DNA from: Thermomonospora catenispora
Lineage (GTDB): Bacteria > Actinomycetota > Actinomycetes > Streptosporangiales > Streptosporangiaceae
Reading direction: 5' to 3'
Assembly: GCF_006363815.1 (NCBI RefSeq)
Contig: NZ_RRYT01000001.1
Coordinates: forward strand, 326,768 to 367,417
Length of the DNA: 40,650 nt
The position numbers and the translations under genes were made by a program. Shown here one piece after another: positions 23,223 to 32,379 of this stretch; position 1 is the stretch's first letter; each line of letters starts with the position of its first letter. Below the pieces are notes generated by a model that worked only from the letters and a program-made list of their open reading frames with translations, made no database searches and was not told where the DNA came from.

Positions 23223-24143
23223 TCAGGACCCGCTCGCCAGCGCGCGGAGCACGAACAGCAGGTTGGCGGGCCGTTCGGCCATCCGCCGCATCGCGTACCC
23301 GTACCACTCGCGGCCGTAGGGGACGTACACCCGCACCTGCGCGCCGAGCCCGATGAGACGGCGCTGCTCGGCCGGCCGGATCCCGTACAGCATCTGGTAC
23401 TCGTAGCTGTCGGCGGGGCGGTCGTGGGAGATCGCCAGCGCCCCGCCGATCTCGATGAGGCGCGGGTCGTGGGTGGCCAGCATCGGGTAGCCCTTGCCGG
23501 CGAACAGCACCTTCATGCACCGCACATACGACTTGTCGATCTCCGCCCGGCTGGTGTAGGCCACGTCGGCGGGAGCGGCGTAGGCGCCCTTGCACAATCG
23601 CACCCGGGAGCCCTCATGGGCCAGCTCGGCGCAGTACTCCTCGGCCCTGCGCAGGTACGCCTGGATCACCGCGCCGGTCCGGGGATGGTCGCGGCGCAGC
23701 TCGGCCAGGATCCGCAGCGTCGACTCGACCGTGGTGTGGTCCTCCATGTCGAGCGTCACGGTGGTCCCGGCGGCCTCGGCGGCGGCGCAGATCCGGCGGG
23801 CGTTCTCCAACGCCATGTCCTCGTCCAGCGCCTGCCCCACCGCCGACAGCTTCACCGACACCTCGGCGCGCGGCCCGTGCCCGGCGGCGGCGAGGCGGTC
23901 CAGCAGCGCCGCATACCCCTCGACCACGGCCTCGGCCTGCGCGGCGTCGGTGGTGTCCTCCCCCAGGTGGTCGATCGTGACGTGCAGGCCGTCGGCGGTG
24001 AGCCGCCGGGTGACCTCCAGGGCGTCCTCCGCCGTCTCGCCCGCGATGAACCGGCGCACCATCCGCCGGGAGAACGGAGCGGACTCCACCGCGCGACGGA
24101 CCCCGCTGCTGCGGGACGCCGCCAACAGAACCTGACGAAGCAC
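23223..24143 (-). CDS. proline dehydrogenase
   Basis: This 306-aa monofunctional enzyme oxidises proline to pyrroline-5-carboxylate with FAD. The beta-alpha barrel shows VTIDHLGEDTTD, EVSVKLSAVG, VTLDMEDHTTVESTL, GAVIQAYLRRAEEY, VRLCKGAY and the substrate-binding YVPYGREWYGYAMRRMAER close to the C-terminus. The length and C-terminal arginine pair fit the short bacterial PRODH type rather than PutA. The second catabolic enzyme (P5C dehydrogenase) is not in the window. The ATG at 24143 gives a normal N-terminus (MLRQVLLAASRS). Confidence 0.93.
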   Translation of the reverse strand: MLRQVLLAASRSSGVRRAVESAPFSRRMVRRFIAGETAEDALEVTRRLTADGLHVTIDHLGEDTTDAAQAEAVVEGYAALLDRLAAAGHGPRAEVSVKLSAVGQALDEDMALENARRICAAAEAAGTTVTLDMEDHTTVESTLRILAELRRDHPRTGAVIQAYLRRAEEYCAELAHEGSRVRLCKGAYAAPADVAYTSRAEIDKSYVRCMKVLFAGKGYPMLATHDPRLIEIGGALAISHDRPADSYEYQMLYGIRPAEQRRLIGLGAQVRVYVPYGREWYGYAMRRMAERPANLLFVLRALASGS

Positions 24144-24234
24144 TGCGCCACCCCTTCTGCGACGGGACCTCCTCGTCCCACCACGACCCAGAGTAAGCGG
24201 GCGCGCGGCCGGGCCCCGGGGCGGCCGGGCGCGG

Positions 24235-25374
24235 TCAGGAGACCTTGGTCACCTTGTTGGCGCCGCCGTGCTGATCGACGTACTCGGCGAGCTTGGCGGC
24301 GCGCACGGCGTCGTAGAGGAGGCGGGCCTTGGCGTCGTCCAGCAGCACCACGCTCTGGCTGCCGCGCTGGGCGGGGCCCTTGTTGGGCACGGTCAGGAAC
24401 GTGATGTCCGAGCCGCGCACGTTGCGCAGGCTCAGCGCCAGCGAGCGCAGGTCTCCCGCCGACACCCCCTCGTCCACGCTGATCGACTTGGTCACCGCCG
24501 ACAGGAAGCGGTCCAGCTTGAGCGGGTTGGTGACGGTCCCGGCGGTGGCGGCCTTCTGGGTGACGGCCCGCAGGAACGCCTGCTGCCGCTTGATCCGGTC
24601 GAAGTCGCCGTTGGGCAGGTTGTAGCGCTGCCGGACGAACAGCAGCGCCTTCTCGCCGTTCAGGTGGTTCTTGCCGGCCGGCCAGGTGATGTGGTTCATC
24701 GGATCGTGCACGGTCTTGGTGATGTGCACGTCGACGCCGCCGAGGGCGTCGGTCATGTCCTTGAACCCGTTGAAGTCGATCGCGCCGAAGTGGTCGATGC
24801 GGACGCCGGTCAGGTCCTCCACCGTCTCGATCAGCAGCGGCGGTCCGCCGTAGGAGAACGCGGCGTTGATCTTCTGCTGCCCGTAGCCGGGGACGGTGAC
24901 CCACGAGTCCCGGGGAATGGAGATCACATAGACCTTGTCCCGCTCGGCGGGCAGGTGCACCAGCATGATCGTGTCGGCCCGCTGCTGGCCCCGCCGCCAG
25001 ACCAGGCCGCCCTCGCCGGTGGTCTTGGTCTCCACCCGGGTGTCGGAGCCGACCAGCAGCCAGTTCTCGGTGCCGACCACGTTGGGGCCGGGCCGGTCAC
25101 CGGTGGGCATCACGCCGGGCAGCCGGCTGATGTTGCTGTTGTAGGTGCTCTGGCGCTCCCAGAGCAGCGCCGCCGCACCGAGCACGACGATGAGCAGGAA
25201 GGCCACGACCGCCAGCAGAATGCGGCGGCCTCGGCGACGACGCGGCTCGCTCTTCTCCTCTCCCGGCTCGTCGGCGAGCTCCTCGTCCGCGTCCGCCTCC
25301 TGGGGATCGGCGCCGTCCGGGCGGGGTTCGTCGAGCTGGTCGGCGCCCGCGGCGGGATCCTTCTTCGCGCTCAT
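24235..25374 (-). CDS. LytR-CpsA-Psr (LCP) family cell-wall glycopolymer ligase
   Basis: LCP proteins transfer lipid-linked glycopolymers onto peptidoglycan outside the membrane. The 379-aa product has an acidic, Pro/Asp/Glu-rich cytoplasmic tail, a basic cluster (RRRRGRR), one transmembrane helix at about 60-80 (ILLAVVAFLLIVVLGAAALL) and an LCP domain. Conserved stretches are ADTIMLVHLP, VISIPRDSWVTVPGYG, INAAFSYGG and LLFVRQRYNLPNGDFDRIKR, containing the arginines that hold the pyrophosphate. The start at 25374 is favoured over 25422 because a -10-like TAATAT (25388-25383) lies 8 nt upstream, inside the longer frame. It stands alone, next to the ABC-2 exporter. Confidence 0.93.
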   Translation of the reverse strand: MSAKKDPAAGADQLDEPRPDGADPQEADADEELADEPGEEKSEPRRRRGRRILLAVVAFLLIVVLGAAALLWERQSTYNSNISRLPGVMPTGDRPGPNVVGTENWLLVGSDTRVETKTTGEGGLVWRRGQQRADTIMLVHLPAERDKVYVISIPRDSWVTVPGYGQQKINAAFSYGGPPLLIETVEDLTGVRIDHFGAIDFNGFKDMTDALGGVDVHITKTVHDPMNHITWPAGKNHLNGEKALLFVRQRYNLPNGDFDRIKRQQAFLRAVTQKAATAGTVTNPLKLDRFLSAVTKSISVDEGVSAGDLRSLALSLRNVRGSDITFLTVPNKGPAQRGSQSVVLLDDAKARLLYDAVRAAKLAEYVDQHGGANKVTKVS

Positions 25375-25382
25375 GAGCAGGG

Positions 25383-25388
25383 ATATTA
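25383..25388 (-). promoter_or_regulatory. -10 element of the LCP gene
   Basis: TAATAT lies 8 nt upstream of the ATG at 25374 on the reverse strand, consistent with a leaderless or near-leaderless transcript. No good -35 hexamer is seen at 16-18 bp. Confidence 0.4.
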
Positions 25389-25459
25389 CCGATGCCTCGG
25401 ATACTCCGCCCGTTATTCCCATGCCCGGTTTCGGTCAATACGCCCTTTCGGCGGGCCGT

Positions 25460-26194
25460 TCACGGGGTGCGCCGCCGCAGCGTGGCCGCGCCCAGGGCCA
25501 GGGCCAGCACCGCGCATCCGGCGATCACCGCCATGTCGCGCAGCAGCGTCCCGGTCACGCCGGGCTCCCGGGACACCTCCTGCATGGCCTCCACCGCGTA
25601 CGACAGCGGCAGCACGTGGGAGATCGCCTCCAGCCAGCCGGCCATCTGGTCGCGCGGCACGAACAGCCCGCACAGCAGCGTCTGCGGCAGCACGAACACC
25701 GGCATCAGCTGCACCGCCTGGAACTCGGTGCGGGCGAACGCGCTGGCCAGCAGCCCCAGCGCCACGCCCAGCAGCGCGTCCAGCACCGCCACCGCCACCA
25801 GCGTCCCCACCGAGCCCGCCAGCTCCAGCCCCAGCCAGGTCAGCGAGATCGTCAGCACCACCGCCACCTGCGCCAGCGCCACCAGCCCGAACGCCAGCGC
25901 GTACCCCACCAGCAGGTCCGGCGCCCGCAGCGGCGTCGTCATCAGCCGCTCCAGCGTGCCGCCGGCGCGCTCCCGCAGCGTGCCCACGCTGGTGACGATG
26001 AACATGATGACGAACGGGAACACGCCCAGCAGGACCGGTCCGATCCGGTCGAACAGGATCGGCTGGTCGAACACGTACCGCAGCAGGATCATCAGCAGGC
26101 TGGGCACCCCGACGATCATCACCACCGTGCGGTGGTCGTGCCGCAGCTGCTGCAGGATCCGCCGGGTCGTCGCCCATGTCACCGCGATGCTCAT
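25460..26194 (-). CDS. ABC-2 type transporter permease
   Basis: The 244-aa membrane protein has about six helices and the ABC-2 signature between them (GVFPFVIMFIVTSVGTLRER, GTLERLMTTPLRAPDLLVGY). The last helices include LLRDMAVIAGCAVLALALGA. It forms an exporter with the ATPase encoded 76 bp upstream. Such two-gene systems commonly export drugs, lipids or polysaccharides; the cargo is not known. The pair is probably controlled by the palindrome-bearing promoter at 27021-27049. Confidence 0.92.
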   Translation of the reverse strand: MSIAVTWATTRRILQQLRHDHRTVVMIVGVPSLLMILLRYVFDQPILFDRIGPVLLGVFPFVIMFIVTSVGTLRERAGGTLERLMTTPLRAPDLLVGYALAFGLVALAQVAVVLTISLTWLGLELAGSVGTLVAVAVLDALLGVALGLLASAFARTEFQAVQLMPVFVLPQTLLCGLFVPRDQMAGWLEAISHVLPLSYAVEAMQEVSREPGVTGTLLRDMAVIAGCAVLALALGAATLRRRTP

Positions 26195-26270
26195 GACGTC
26201 CTCCCAGGGCGGGGGAACGGCGCCCCGCGCCGCCCGATGAGCGCGGCGCCGGCGCGTCCGCGTCGCCGGC

Positions 26271-27014
26271 TCACGACGCCGCCCGTTCGGTGATCAATCG
26301 GAGGAAGACCTGCTCCAGGTCGGATGTCCCGGCGCGCTCGCACAGGACCTCGGGCGGGTCGTCGGCGAGCATCTCGCCCTCGCGCATCAGCAGCAGCCGC
26401 TCGCAACGCCTCGCCTCGTCCATCACGTGGCTGGAGACCAGCAGCGTGACGCCGCGGGCGGCCAGGACGTGGAACAGGTCCCACAGCTCCTCGCGCAGCA
26501 CCGGGTCCAGGCCCACCGTCGGCTCGTCCAGGACCAGCAGCTCGGGCGCGCCCAGCAGGGCCACCGCCAGGCTGGCGCGACTGAGCTGCCCGCCGGACAG
26601 GGTGGCGACCACCTGGTCGCCGTGGCGCTCCAGACCGACCTCCGCCAGCACCCGGTCCACATCGTCGCGGGGCGCGCCGAGCACCGCGGCGAAGTAGCGC
26701 AGGTTCTCCCGGACGGTCAGATCGGTGTAGACGGCGGCGCTCTGCGCCGCGTATCCGACGCGGCGGCGCACCGGAGGGCTGCCCGCCGGGTGACCGAGCA
26801 CGGTGACGACGCCGCTCTTGACGATCTGCACGCCCACGATGGCGCGCATCAGCGTGGTCTTGCCGCAGCCGCTGGGGCCGAGCAGGCCGACCACGGCGCC
26901 GCGCGGGACGTCGAAGCCGACTCCGCGCAGCACCTCCCGGCCGCCGCGCTCGACCCACAGGTCGCGGACGCTGACGGCGGCGCCCGGCGGGGCCGCCGGA
27001 GCAGAATTCATCAT
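26271..27014 (-). CDS. ABC transporter ATP-binding protein
   Basis: The 247-aa ATPase has Walker A GPSGCGKTT, Q-loop in YAAQSAAVYTDL, signature LSGGQLSRASLA, Walker B LLVLDEPTVGLDP and the switch histidine in LVSSHVMDEARR, all intact. It is the DrrA-like partner of the ABC-2 permease. ATG 27014 is preceded 6 bp upstream by a -10 element, so the mRNA appears leaderless and the start is well fixed. Confidence 0.95.
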   Translation of the reverse strand: MMNSAPAAPPGAAVSVRDLWVERGGREVLRGVGFDVPRGAVVGLLGPSGCGKTTLMRAIVGVQIVKSGVVTVLGHPAGSPPVRRRVGYAAQSAAVYTDLTVRENLRYFAAVLGAPRDDVDRVLAEVGLERHGDQVVATLSGGQLSRASLAVALLGAPELLVLDEPTVGLDPVLREELWDLFHVLAARGVTLLVSSHVMDEARRCERLLLMREGEMLADDPPEVLCERAGTSDLEQVFLRLITERAAS

Positions 27015-27020
27015 GTGTTG

Positions 27021-27049
27021 AATTTATGTCCGCGCAGCGGACCGGTCAA
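27021..27049 (-). promoter_or_regulatory. leaderless promoter of the ABC exporter with palindromic operator
   Basis: TTGACC (27049-27044), exactly 17 bp, then TAAATT (27026-27021) and 6 bp to the ATG, so transcription would begin at or next to the start codon. The spacer contains the perfect inverted repeat GTCCGC-N3-GCGGAC (27028-27042), the position expected of a repressor site. Confidence 0.7.
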
Positions 27050-27202
27050 GGGCGCGATGAGGCGAACGGCGGGATGGAGCGAGGAGCGGGACGGAGGCGA
27101 ACGGCGGGTCGACGCGCCCGTCCCGGAAAGCACGTGCGCCCCGGGCGGAGCGGGGTCCGGTGGGTCGGGCCGGCGGTGCGGCCGCGAGGAGACGGCCCGC
27201 GG

Positions 27203-27793
27203 TCAGGAGGAGTCGAGGTGGTGCTGCAGCACCGGGGCCAGCATCGCCGCCAGCTCCTGCGGCGGGGCGGACGCGATCGGCTCCACCTCCAGCACGTACC
27301 GGAGCACGGCCATGCCGATCATCTGCCCCACGGCGGCCTGGACCCGGAGCGGGGGGATGCGGTACCGCTCGGTGATCGGCCCCAGCAGCGCCGAGCTGAC
27401 GAACTGCCGCATCATCGTGGCGGCCTGCTCGTTCGTCATGGCCGACCGTAGCAGGGCCAGCGCCGGCGCCCGGCGCGCCGGGTCGTCCCAGACCTCCAGG
27501 AACACCCTCGCCAGCGCCTCGCCGAGCCGTTCGCGCGGCATGTGCGCGACCTGCTCCAGCACCGCCGCCGGATCGATCGGGAACCGCATCGCCGCGACGA
27601 ACACGCCCTGCTTGCCGCCGAAGAAGTGGTGCACCAGCGCCGGATCCACCCCGGCCTCCCGGGCGATGCCGCGCAGCGACGCCCCGTCGTACCCCTTCTC
27701 GGCGAACAGCCGGCGAGCACAGGCCAGGATCCTCTCCCGGGTCTCGGTGGGACCGGGACGCCGGCCGGGCCTGCCGGTGACGTCGGCGGCCAT
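27203..27793 (-). CDS. TetR-family transcriptional regulator
   Basis: The 196-aa repressor begins at ATG 27793, overlapping the upstream stop codon (ATGA). The N-terminal HTH reads TRERILACARRLFAEKGYDG followed by ASLRGIAREAGVDPALVHHF; the C-terminal ligand domain (about 75-190) matches the TetR_C_17-like class by general look. It lies directly upstream of the ABC exporter on the same strand, and the palindrome within the exporter promoter is a natural target. The inducer is probably an exporter substrate. That link is inference. Confidence 0.93.
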   Translation of the reverse strand: MAADVTGRPGRRPGPTETRERILACARRLFAEKGYDGASLRGIAREAGVDPALVHHFFGGKQGVFVAAMRFPIDPAAVLEQVAHMPRERLGEALARVFLEVWDDPARRAPALALLRSAMTNEQAATMMRQFVSSALLGPITERYRIPPLRVQAAVGQMIGMAVLRYVLEVEPIASAPPQELAAMLAPVLQHHLDSS

Positions 27794-28677
27794 CAGCTCC
27801 GGCCTCGGCGCGACACCTCTCCGGCCGGGGTGACCTCCCAGGTGCGGTCGGCGGCGGCCAGATGCAGCCGGGCGAACGCCAGCGCCTCGGCCAGGTCGTC
27901 CATGCGCTCGGCCCGGCTGGCCGCGCGCCGGGTGTTGACCTCCAGCACGACGTGCCCGGAGAAGCCGTCGGCGGCCAGCTTCTCCAGCACCTCGGCGCAC
28001 GGCTGGCGTCCCCGGCCCGGCACCAGGTGCTCGTCCTTGTTGGCGATGCCGACCCCGTCGGCCAGGTGGATGTGCTGCAACCGGTCGCCCAGCCGCTCGG
28101 CCATCTCCAGCGCGTCCGAGCCCGACACCGCGGTGTGCGACAGATCCAGCGTCACATACGGGTAGTCCTGGTCCACCGGGTTCCAGCCGGGCGAGTACAT
28201 GCCCACCTCGGCGCCGCGCGCCCGCACCGGGAACATGTTCTCCACCGCGAACTTCACGTCGGTCTCGGACTGCATGCGGGCCAGGCCCTCGACGAACTCG
28301 CGGGCGTACTCGCGCTGCCAGCGGAAGGGCGGATGCACCACCACGACCTCGGCGCCGAGCGCCTCGGCGACCTCCTTGGAGCGCATCAGCTTGCCCCAGG
28401 GGTCGCGGCCCCACACCCGCTGGGTGAGCAGCAGACAGGGCGCGTGGATCGACTTGATCGGGATCTGGTGGTACTCCGACAGCCGGCGCAGCACGTTCAG
28501 GTCCTGTGAGGCGGCATCGGTGGCGACCATCACCTCGACGCCGTCATACCCCAGCGTGGCGGCGATCTCGAAGGCGCTGGGTGCCTTCTCCGGAAAGACC
28601 GATGCGGTCGAGAGCGTCACCGAGGCGTCCGGCAGCCGGAGCCCCGCTGGTGCTGCGCCGTCGTGCTGCGGAGTCAC
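27793..28677 (-). CDS. sugar phosphate isomerase/epimerase-like TIM-barrel protein
   Basis: GTG 28677 is chosen because GAGGGGG lies just upstream; this gives 294 aa, close to the 280 aa of the mycobacterial counterpart Rv0498 (from memory). The AP-endonuclease-2-type barrel shows strands [63 protein letters not shown] and HVVLEVNTR. The Glu, Asp, His and Glu at strand ends fit a divalent metal site. The true substrate is unknown. It is coupled to the TetR gene downstream (ATGA). Confidence 0.85.
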   Translation of the reverse strand: MTPQHDGAAPAGLRLPDASVTLSTASVFPEKAPSAFEIAATLGYDGVEVMVATDAASQDLNVLRRLSEYHQIPIKSIHAPCLLLTQRVWGRDPWGKLMRSKEVAEALGAEVVVVHPPFRWQREYAREFVEGLARMQSETDVKFAVENMFPVRARGAEVGMYSPGWNPVDQDYPYVTLDLSHTAVSGSDALEMAERLGDRLQHIHLADGVGIANKDEHLVPGRGRQPCAEVLEKLAADGFSGHVVLEVNTRRAASRAERMDDLAEALAFARLHLAAADRTWEVTPAGEVSRRGRS

Positions 28678-28843
28678 TGCCCCCTCGCTGAGGATCACTC
28701 GACGATCGTCCGACGCGGCGCCGCCCGTGCGGGCCGCCGAGACGGGCGACCGCCGCCCGGCGGAGAACACCGCGCACACGAAAGCCTATGCGCTGCGTCG
28801 CCGCATGTGTCCCCCCTGGTATCGATGATTCGCACAACACCCC

Positions 28844-29566
28844 GTGAACGCGGCTACTCTCGCGTCCGTGGCCGAGATCGCGGCGGGCGCCGTGCCCAGT
28901 CCCAACATCTGGAATTCCCCGCAGATCTATGAGATCGAAAATCGCGCCGCGGACCCCGACGGACTGCTGGAGGCGGCGCTGCGCCGAATCCGGCCCTGGG
29001 CCGGTGCGACCGTGCTGGACCTGGGGTGCGGAACGGGTTTCCATCTGCCGATGTTCGCCCGTGAGGCGGCCCGGGTGATCGGAGTAGAACCGCATTCGGC
29101 ACTGGCGGCGGCGGCCGCCCGGCGGGTGCGGCATCTGGCGAACGTGACCGTGCGGGTCGGCGCGGCGCAGGCGATTCCGCTGCCGGACGCCTCGGTGGAT
29201 CTGGTGCACGTCCGCTGGGCGTACTTCTTCGGGCCGGGGTGCGAACCGGGACTGGCCGAGCTGCGACGGGTGATCCGGCGCGGCGGAGCGGCGGCGATCA
29301 TCGACAACGACGCCACCCGGTCCACGTTCGGCCGCTGGTTCCGGCGCTGGCTGCCCCGGTACGACCCGGCCGCGGTGGAGGCGTTCTGGGCCCGGCAGGG
29401 ATTCCAGCGGGAACCGGTGCTGATCCGGTGGGCGTTCGACGACCGCGAGGATCTGGCGAAGGTGCTGCGCATCGAGTTCCCCGAGGAATTGGCCGCCGCG
29501 TTCCTGGCCGAGCACGAGGGCTGCGAGGTCGATTACGCCGTGAACATCTGGTGGCGGCGCTACTGA
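28844..29566 (+). CDS. SAM-dependent class I methyltransferase
   Basis: The product (240 aa from GTG 28844; a GTG at 28868 is equally possible, with TACTCT 7 nt before it) has motif I VLDLGCGTGFHLPMFA, acidic loop end VIGVEPHSA, and the post-II/III segments IPLPDASVDLVHVRW and LRRVIRRGGAAAIID. This is the UbiE/COQ5-like fold; the methyl acceptor cannot be told. The C-terminal part is rich in Trp/Arg (FGRWFRRWLPRYD). It stands alone, 89 bp before radA on the same strand. Confidence 0.85.
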   Translation: MNAATLASVAEIAAGAVPSPNIWNSPQIYEIENRAADPDGLLEAALRRIRPWAGATVLDLGCGTGFHLPMFAREAARVIGVEPHSALAAAAARRVRHLANVTVRVGAAQAIPLPDASVDLVHVRWAYFFGPGCEPGLAELRRVIRRGGAAAIIDNDATRSTFGRWFRRWLPRYDPAAVEAFWARQGFQREPVLIRWAFDDREDLAKVLRIEFPEELAAAFLAEHEGCEVDYAVNIWWRRY

Positions 29567-29655
29567 CCGGAAGGCCCGGCGCCGGCGGGCCGCCGGAGGC
29601 GCGCGGGAGGACGCGGGCGCCGCATTGTCGGCGGTCCGGCGTACCGTATCGGGAT

Positions 29656-31065
29656 ATGGCCAAGGCTAAGACCACGTCCCGAGCGGCCTACCGCTGCTCC
29701 GAGTGCGGCTGGCAGACGACCAAATGGGTCGGCCGCTGCGGCGAGTGCCAGGCGTGGGGCACCGTCTCCGAGGCCGGCGCCGTCGCTCCGCCGCGCGTGG
29801 TGGCCCCCGGCCCGGTCACCTCCCCGGCCCGGCCGATCGGCGAGGTGGACGTGCGGGCGGCGCAGACCCGGCCGACCGGGCTGGAGGAGCTGGACCGGGT
29901 GCTGGGCGGCGGGCTGGTGCCCGGGGCGGTGCTGCTGCTGGCCGGCGAGCCCGGCATCGGCAAGTCCACCCTGCTGCTGGAGGTCGCCGCGCTGGCCGCC
30001 GCCGAGACCCCCGTGCTGTACGTCACCGGGGAGGAGTCCGCCGAGCAGGTCCGGCTGCGCGCCGACCGGGTGGGGGCGGTCGCCGACGGGCTGTACCTGG
30101 CCGCCGAGACCGAGCTGGCCGCCGTCCTCGGCCACATCGACGCCGTCGAGCCCAAGCTGCTGGTGGTGGACTCGATCCAGACCATCGGCACCGTGGAGGT
30201 GGAGGGCGCGCCCGGCGGCGTCACCCAGATCCGCGAGGTCACCGCCAACCTCATCCGGGTGGCCAAGGAGCGCTCCATCACCACCGTGCTGGTCGGCCAC
30301 GTCACCAAGGACGGCGCCATCGCCGGCCCCCGGCTGCTGGAGCACCTGGTCGACGTGGTGCTGTACTTCGAGGGCGACCGGCACAGCCGGCTGCGGATGA
30401 TCCGCGCCGTGAAGAACCGCTACGGCCCCACCGACGAGCTGGGCTGCTTCGACCTGTCGGAGGTCGGCATCGTGGGGCTGGCCGATCCCAGCGGGCTGTT
30501 CCTGACCCGCCGGGAGGAGCCGGTGCCGGGGACCTGCGTGACGGTGACGCTGGAGGGCCGCCGGCCGCTGGTCGCCGAAGTGCAGGCGCTGGTGGCCAAG
30601 TCGTTCCTGCCCGCTCCGCGGCGCGCCACCTCCGGGCTGGACTCGGCGCGGGTGGCGATGGTGCTGGCGGTGCTGGCCCGGCGCTGCCAGGTCTCCATGC
30701 ACGACCAGGACGTCTACGTCTCCACCGTGGGCGGGGTGCGGCTCACCGAGACCTCCGTGGACCTGGCGGTGGCGCTGGCGGTGGCCGGCTCCACCGTCGA
30801 GCAGGCGCTGTCGGGGAACCTGATCGCGCTCGGCGAGGTCGGGCTGGCCGGGGAGGTCCGCGCGGTGCCGGGCGTGCAGCGCCGGCTGGCCGAGGCGAGC
30901 CGGCTGGGCTTCAAGGCGGCCGTGGTGCCCAAGGGGTCGCTGGACCTGGGCGAGCGGACCCCGCTGCGGCGGGCCGAGCTGCAGGCGGTCAGCTACGAGG
31001 GCATGAAGGTCATGGAGGTGGACAACCTCCAGCAGGCCCTGCGGGTGGCCTTCACTGCGCCCTGA
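29656..31065 (+). CDS. radA: DNA repair protein RadA (Sms)
   Basis: RadA is a RecA-like helicase that helps branch migration in recombinational repair. ATG 29656 gives 469 aa. The N-terminal zinc finger has C14, C17, C28 and C31 (CSECGWQTTKWVGRCGECQAW). The Walker A is GEPGIGKST (K103), the RadA-specific motif reads KNRYGPTDE, and the C-terminal Lon-like domain runs from about 300 to the end (VSTVGGVRLTETSVDLAVAL, GEVGLAGEVRAVPG). The gene is directly upstream of disA, an arrangement conserved in many Gram-positive bacteria, where RadA and DisA interact. Confidence 0.97.
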   Translation: MAKAKTTSRAAYRCSECGWQTTKWVGRCGECQAWGTVSEAGAVAPPRVVAPGPVTSPARPIGEVDVRAAQTRPTGLEELDRVLGGGLVPGAVLLLAGEPGIGKSTLLLEVAALAAAETPVLYVTGEESAEQVRLRADRVGAVADGLYLAAETELAAVLGHIDAVEPKLLVVDSIQTIGTVEVEGAPGGVTQIREVTANLIRVAKERSITTVLVGHVTKDGAIAGPRLLEHLVDVVLYFEGDRHSRLRMIRAVKNRYGPTDELGCFDLSEVGIVGLADPSGLFLTRREEPVPGTCVTVTLEGRRPLVAEVQALVAKSFLPAPRRATSGLDSARVAMVLAVLARRCQVSMHDQDVYVSTVGGVRLTETSVDLAVALAVAGSTVEQALSGNLIALGEVGLAGEVRAVPGVQRRLAEASRLGFKAAVVPKGSLDLGERTPLRRAELQAVSYEGMKVMEVDNLQQALRVAFTAP

Positions 31066-31238
31066 CCTCCCCGATAGCCTCGCTTTACCGGGGCGTACGG
31101 GCGATGCGGGGACGCTCAGGCCACGGAGCGGCGCAGCGATGCGCAAAAGGCGTAAAAGATTGTCAGATGTCCGGGAATGAGCCGATCGCCCACACGGCTC
31201 GGTAGACTAAGCGCCGTTCAGCGACCTCCGGGGGTCCA

Positions 31239-32324
31239 GTGGGAGTACCGCACGACAAGTCGCATGACGAGAGGCTCCGCGCCACGCTGGCGGCGGTCGC
31301 CCCCGGCACCGCCCTTCGCGACGGCCTGGAACGCATCCTGCGGGGGAACACCGGCGGCCTGATCGTTCTCGGCTATGACGACGTCGTGGCGGAGCTGTGC
31401 TCGGGGGGTTTCGAGCTGGACGTGGAGTTCTCCGCGACCCGGCTGCGCGAGCTGGCCAAGATGGACGGCGCGATCGTGCTGGACAGCGACCACCGGCGGA
31501 TCGTCCGCGCGGCCGTCCACCTGGTGCCCGACCCCACCATCCCCACTGAGGAGTCCGGGACCCGGCACCGCACCGCCGAGCGCGTCGCCAAGCAGTGCGG
31601 GTTCCCGGTGATCTCGGTCAGCCAGTCCATGCGGATCATCGCCCTCTACCTGGACGGCACCCGCTATGTGCTGGAGGACTCGGCGGCCATCCTCTCCAAG
31701 GCCAACCAGGCGCTGGCGACGCTGGAGCGCTACAAGCTCCGCCTCGACGAGGTCTCCGGCACCCTGTCCGCGCTGGAGATCGAGGACCTGGTCACCGTCC
31801 GCGACGTGACCGCCGTGGTGCAGCGGCTGGAGATGGTCCGCCGCATCGCCGACGAGATCGAGGGGTACGTGGTCGAGCTCGGCACCGACGGACGGCTGCT
31901 GTCCCTCCAGCTGGACGAGCTGGTCTCCGGCGTCGACGTGGACCGGGAGCTGATCGTCCGCGACTACCAGCCGCCCGAGACCCCCGCGCACCGGGTCGGC
32001 GAGGTCCTGAACGCCCTCGACACCCTCAGCGCCAACGAGCTGCTGGACCTCACCACCGTCGCGGAGGTCATGGGCTACTCCGGCCCCGACGCCCTGGACA
32101 CCCCGGTCAGCCCCAAGGGTTACCGGCTGCTGGCCAAGGTCCCCCGGCTGCCCGGTCTGGTCGTGGAGGGCCTGGTCGAGCACTTCGGCAGCCTGCAGAA
32201 GCTGCTGGCCGCCAGCATCGACGATCTGCAGTCCGTCACCGGCGTCGGCGAGTCCCGTGCCCGCAGCGTCCGGGAGGGCCTGTCCCGCCTCGCCGAGAGC
32301 TCCATCCTCGAACGGTACGTGTGA
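31239..32324 (+). CDS. disA: DNA integrity scanning diadenylate cyclase
   Basis: DisA makes cyclic di-AMP from ATP and is inhibited by branched DNA. The 361-aa protein (GTG 31239, GGGGG 7-11 nt upstream) has the cyclase domain with both signature motifs, DGA (76-78) and RHR (109-111), a central helical spine, and a C-terminal RuvA-like helix-hairpin-helix domain ([20 protein letters not shown]). The octamer-forming architecture is complete. Its co-directional neighbour radA is 173 bp upstream. No c-di-AMP riboswitch was recognised in the window. Confidence 0.96.
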   Translation: MGVPHDKSHDERLRATLAAVAPGTALRDGLERILRGNTGGLIVLGYDDVVAELCSGGFELDVEFSATRLRELAKMDGAIVLDSDHRRIVRAAVHLVPDPTIPTEESGTRHRTAERVAKQCGFPVISVSQSMRIIALYLDGTRYVLEDSAAILSKANQALATLERYKLRLDEVSGTLSALEIEDLVTVRDVTAVVQRLEMVRRIADEIEGYVVELGTDGRLLSLQLDELVSGVDVDRELIVRDYQPPETPAHRVGEVLNALDTLSANELLDLTTVAEVMGYSGPDALDTPVSPKGYRLLAKVPRLPGLVVEGLVEHFGSLQKLLAASIDDLQSVTGVGESRARSVREGLSRLAESSILERYV

Positions 32325-32379
32325 GCTCAGAGGGGACGCCCCCGCCCGCCGGCACCCCCGGCTGAGACCGCGCGGTCCC

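Noticed and set aside
31173-31200. Possible SigR-type promoter (GGAAT box) upstream of disA
   Set aside because: No GTT appears at the required 18-19 bp spacing, so the match is only half a promoter.
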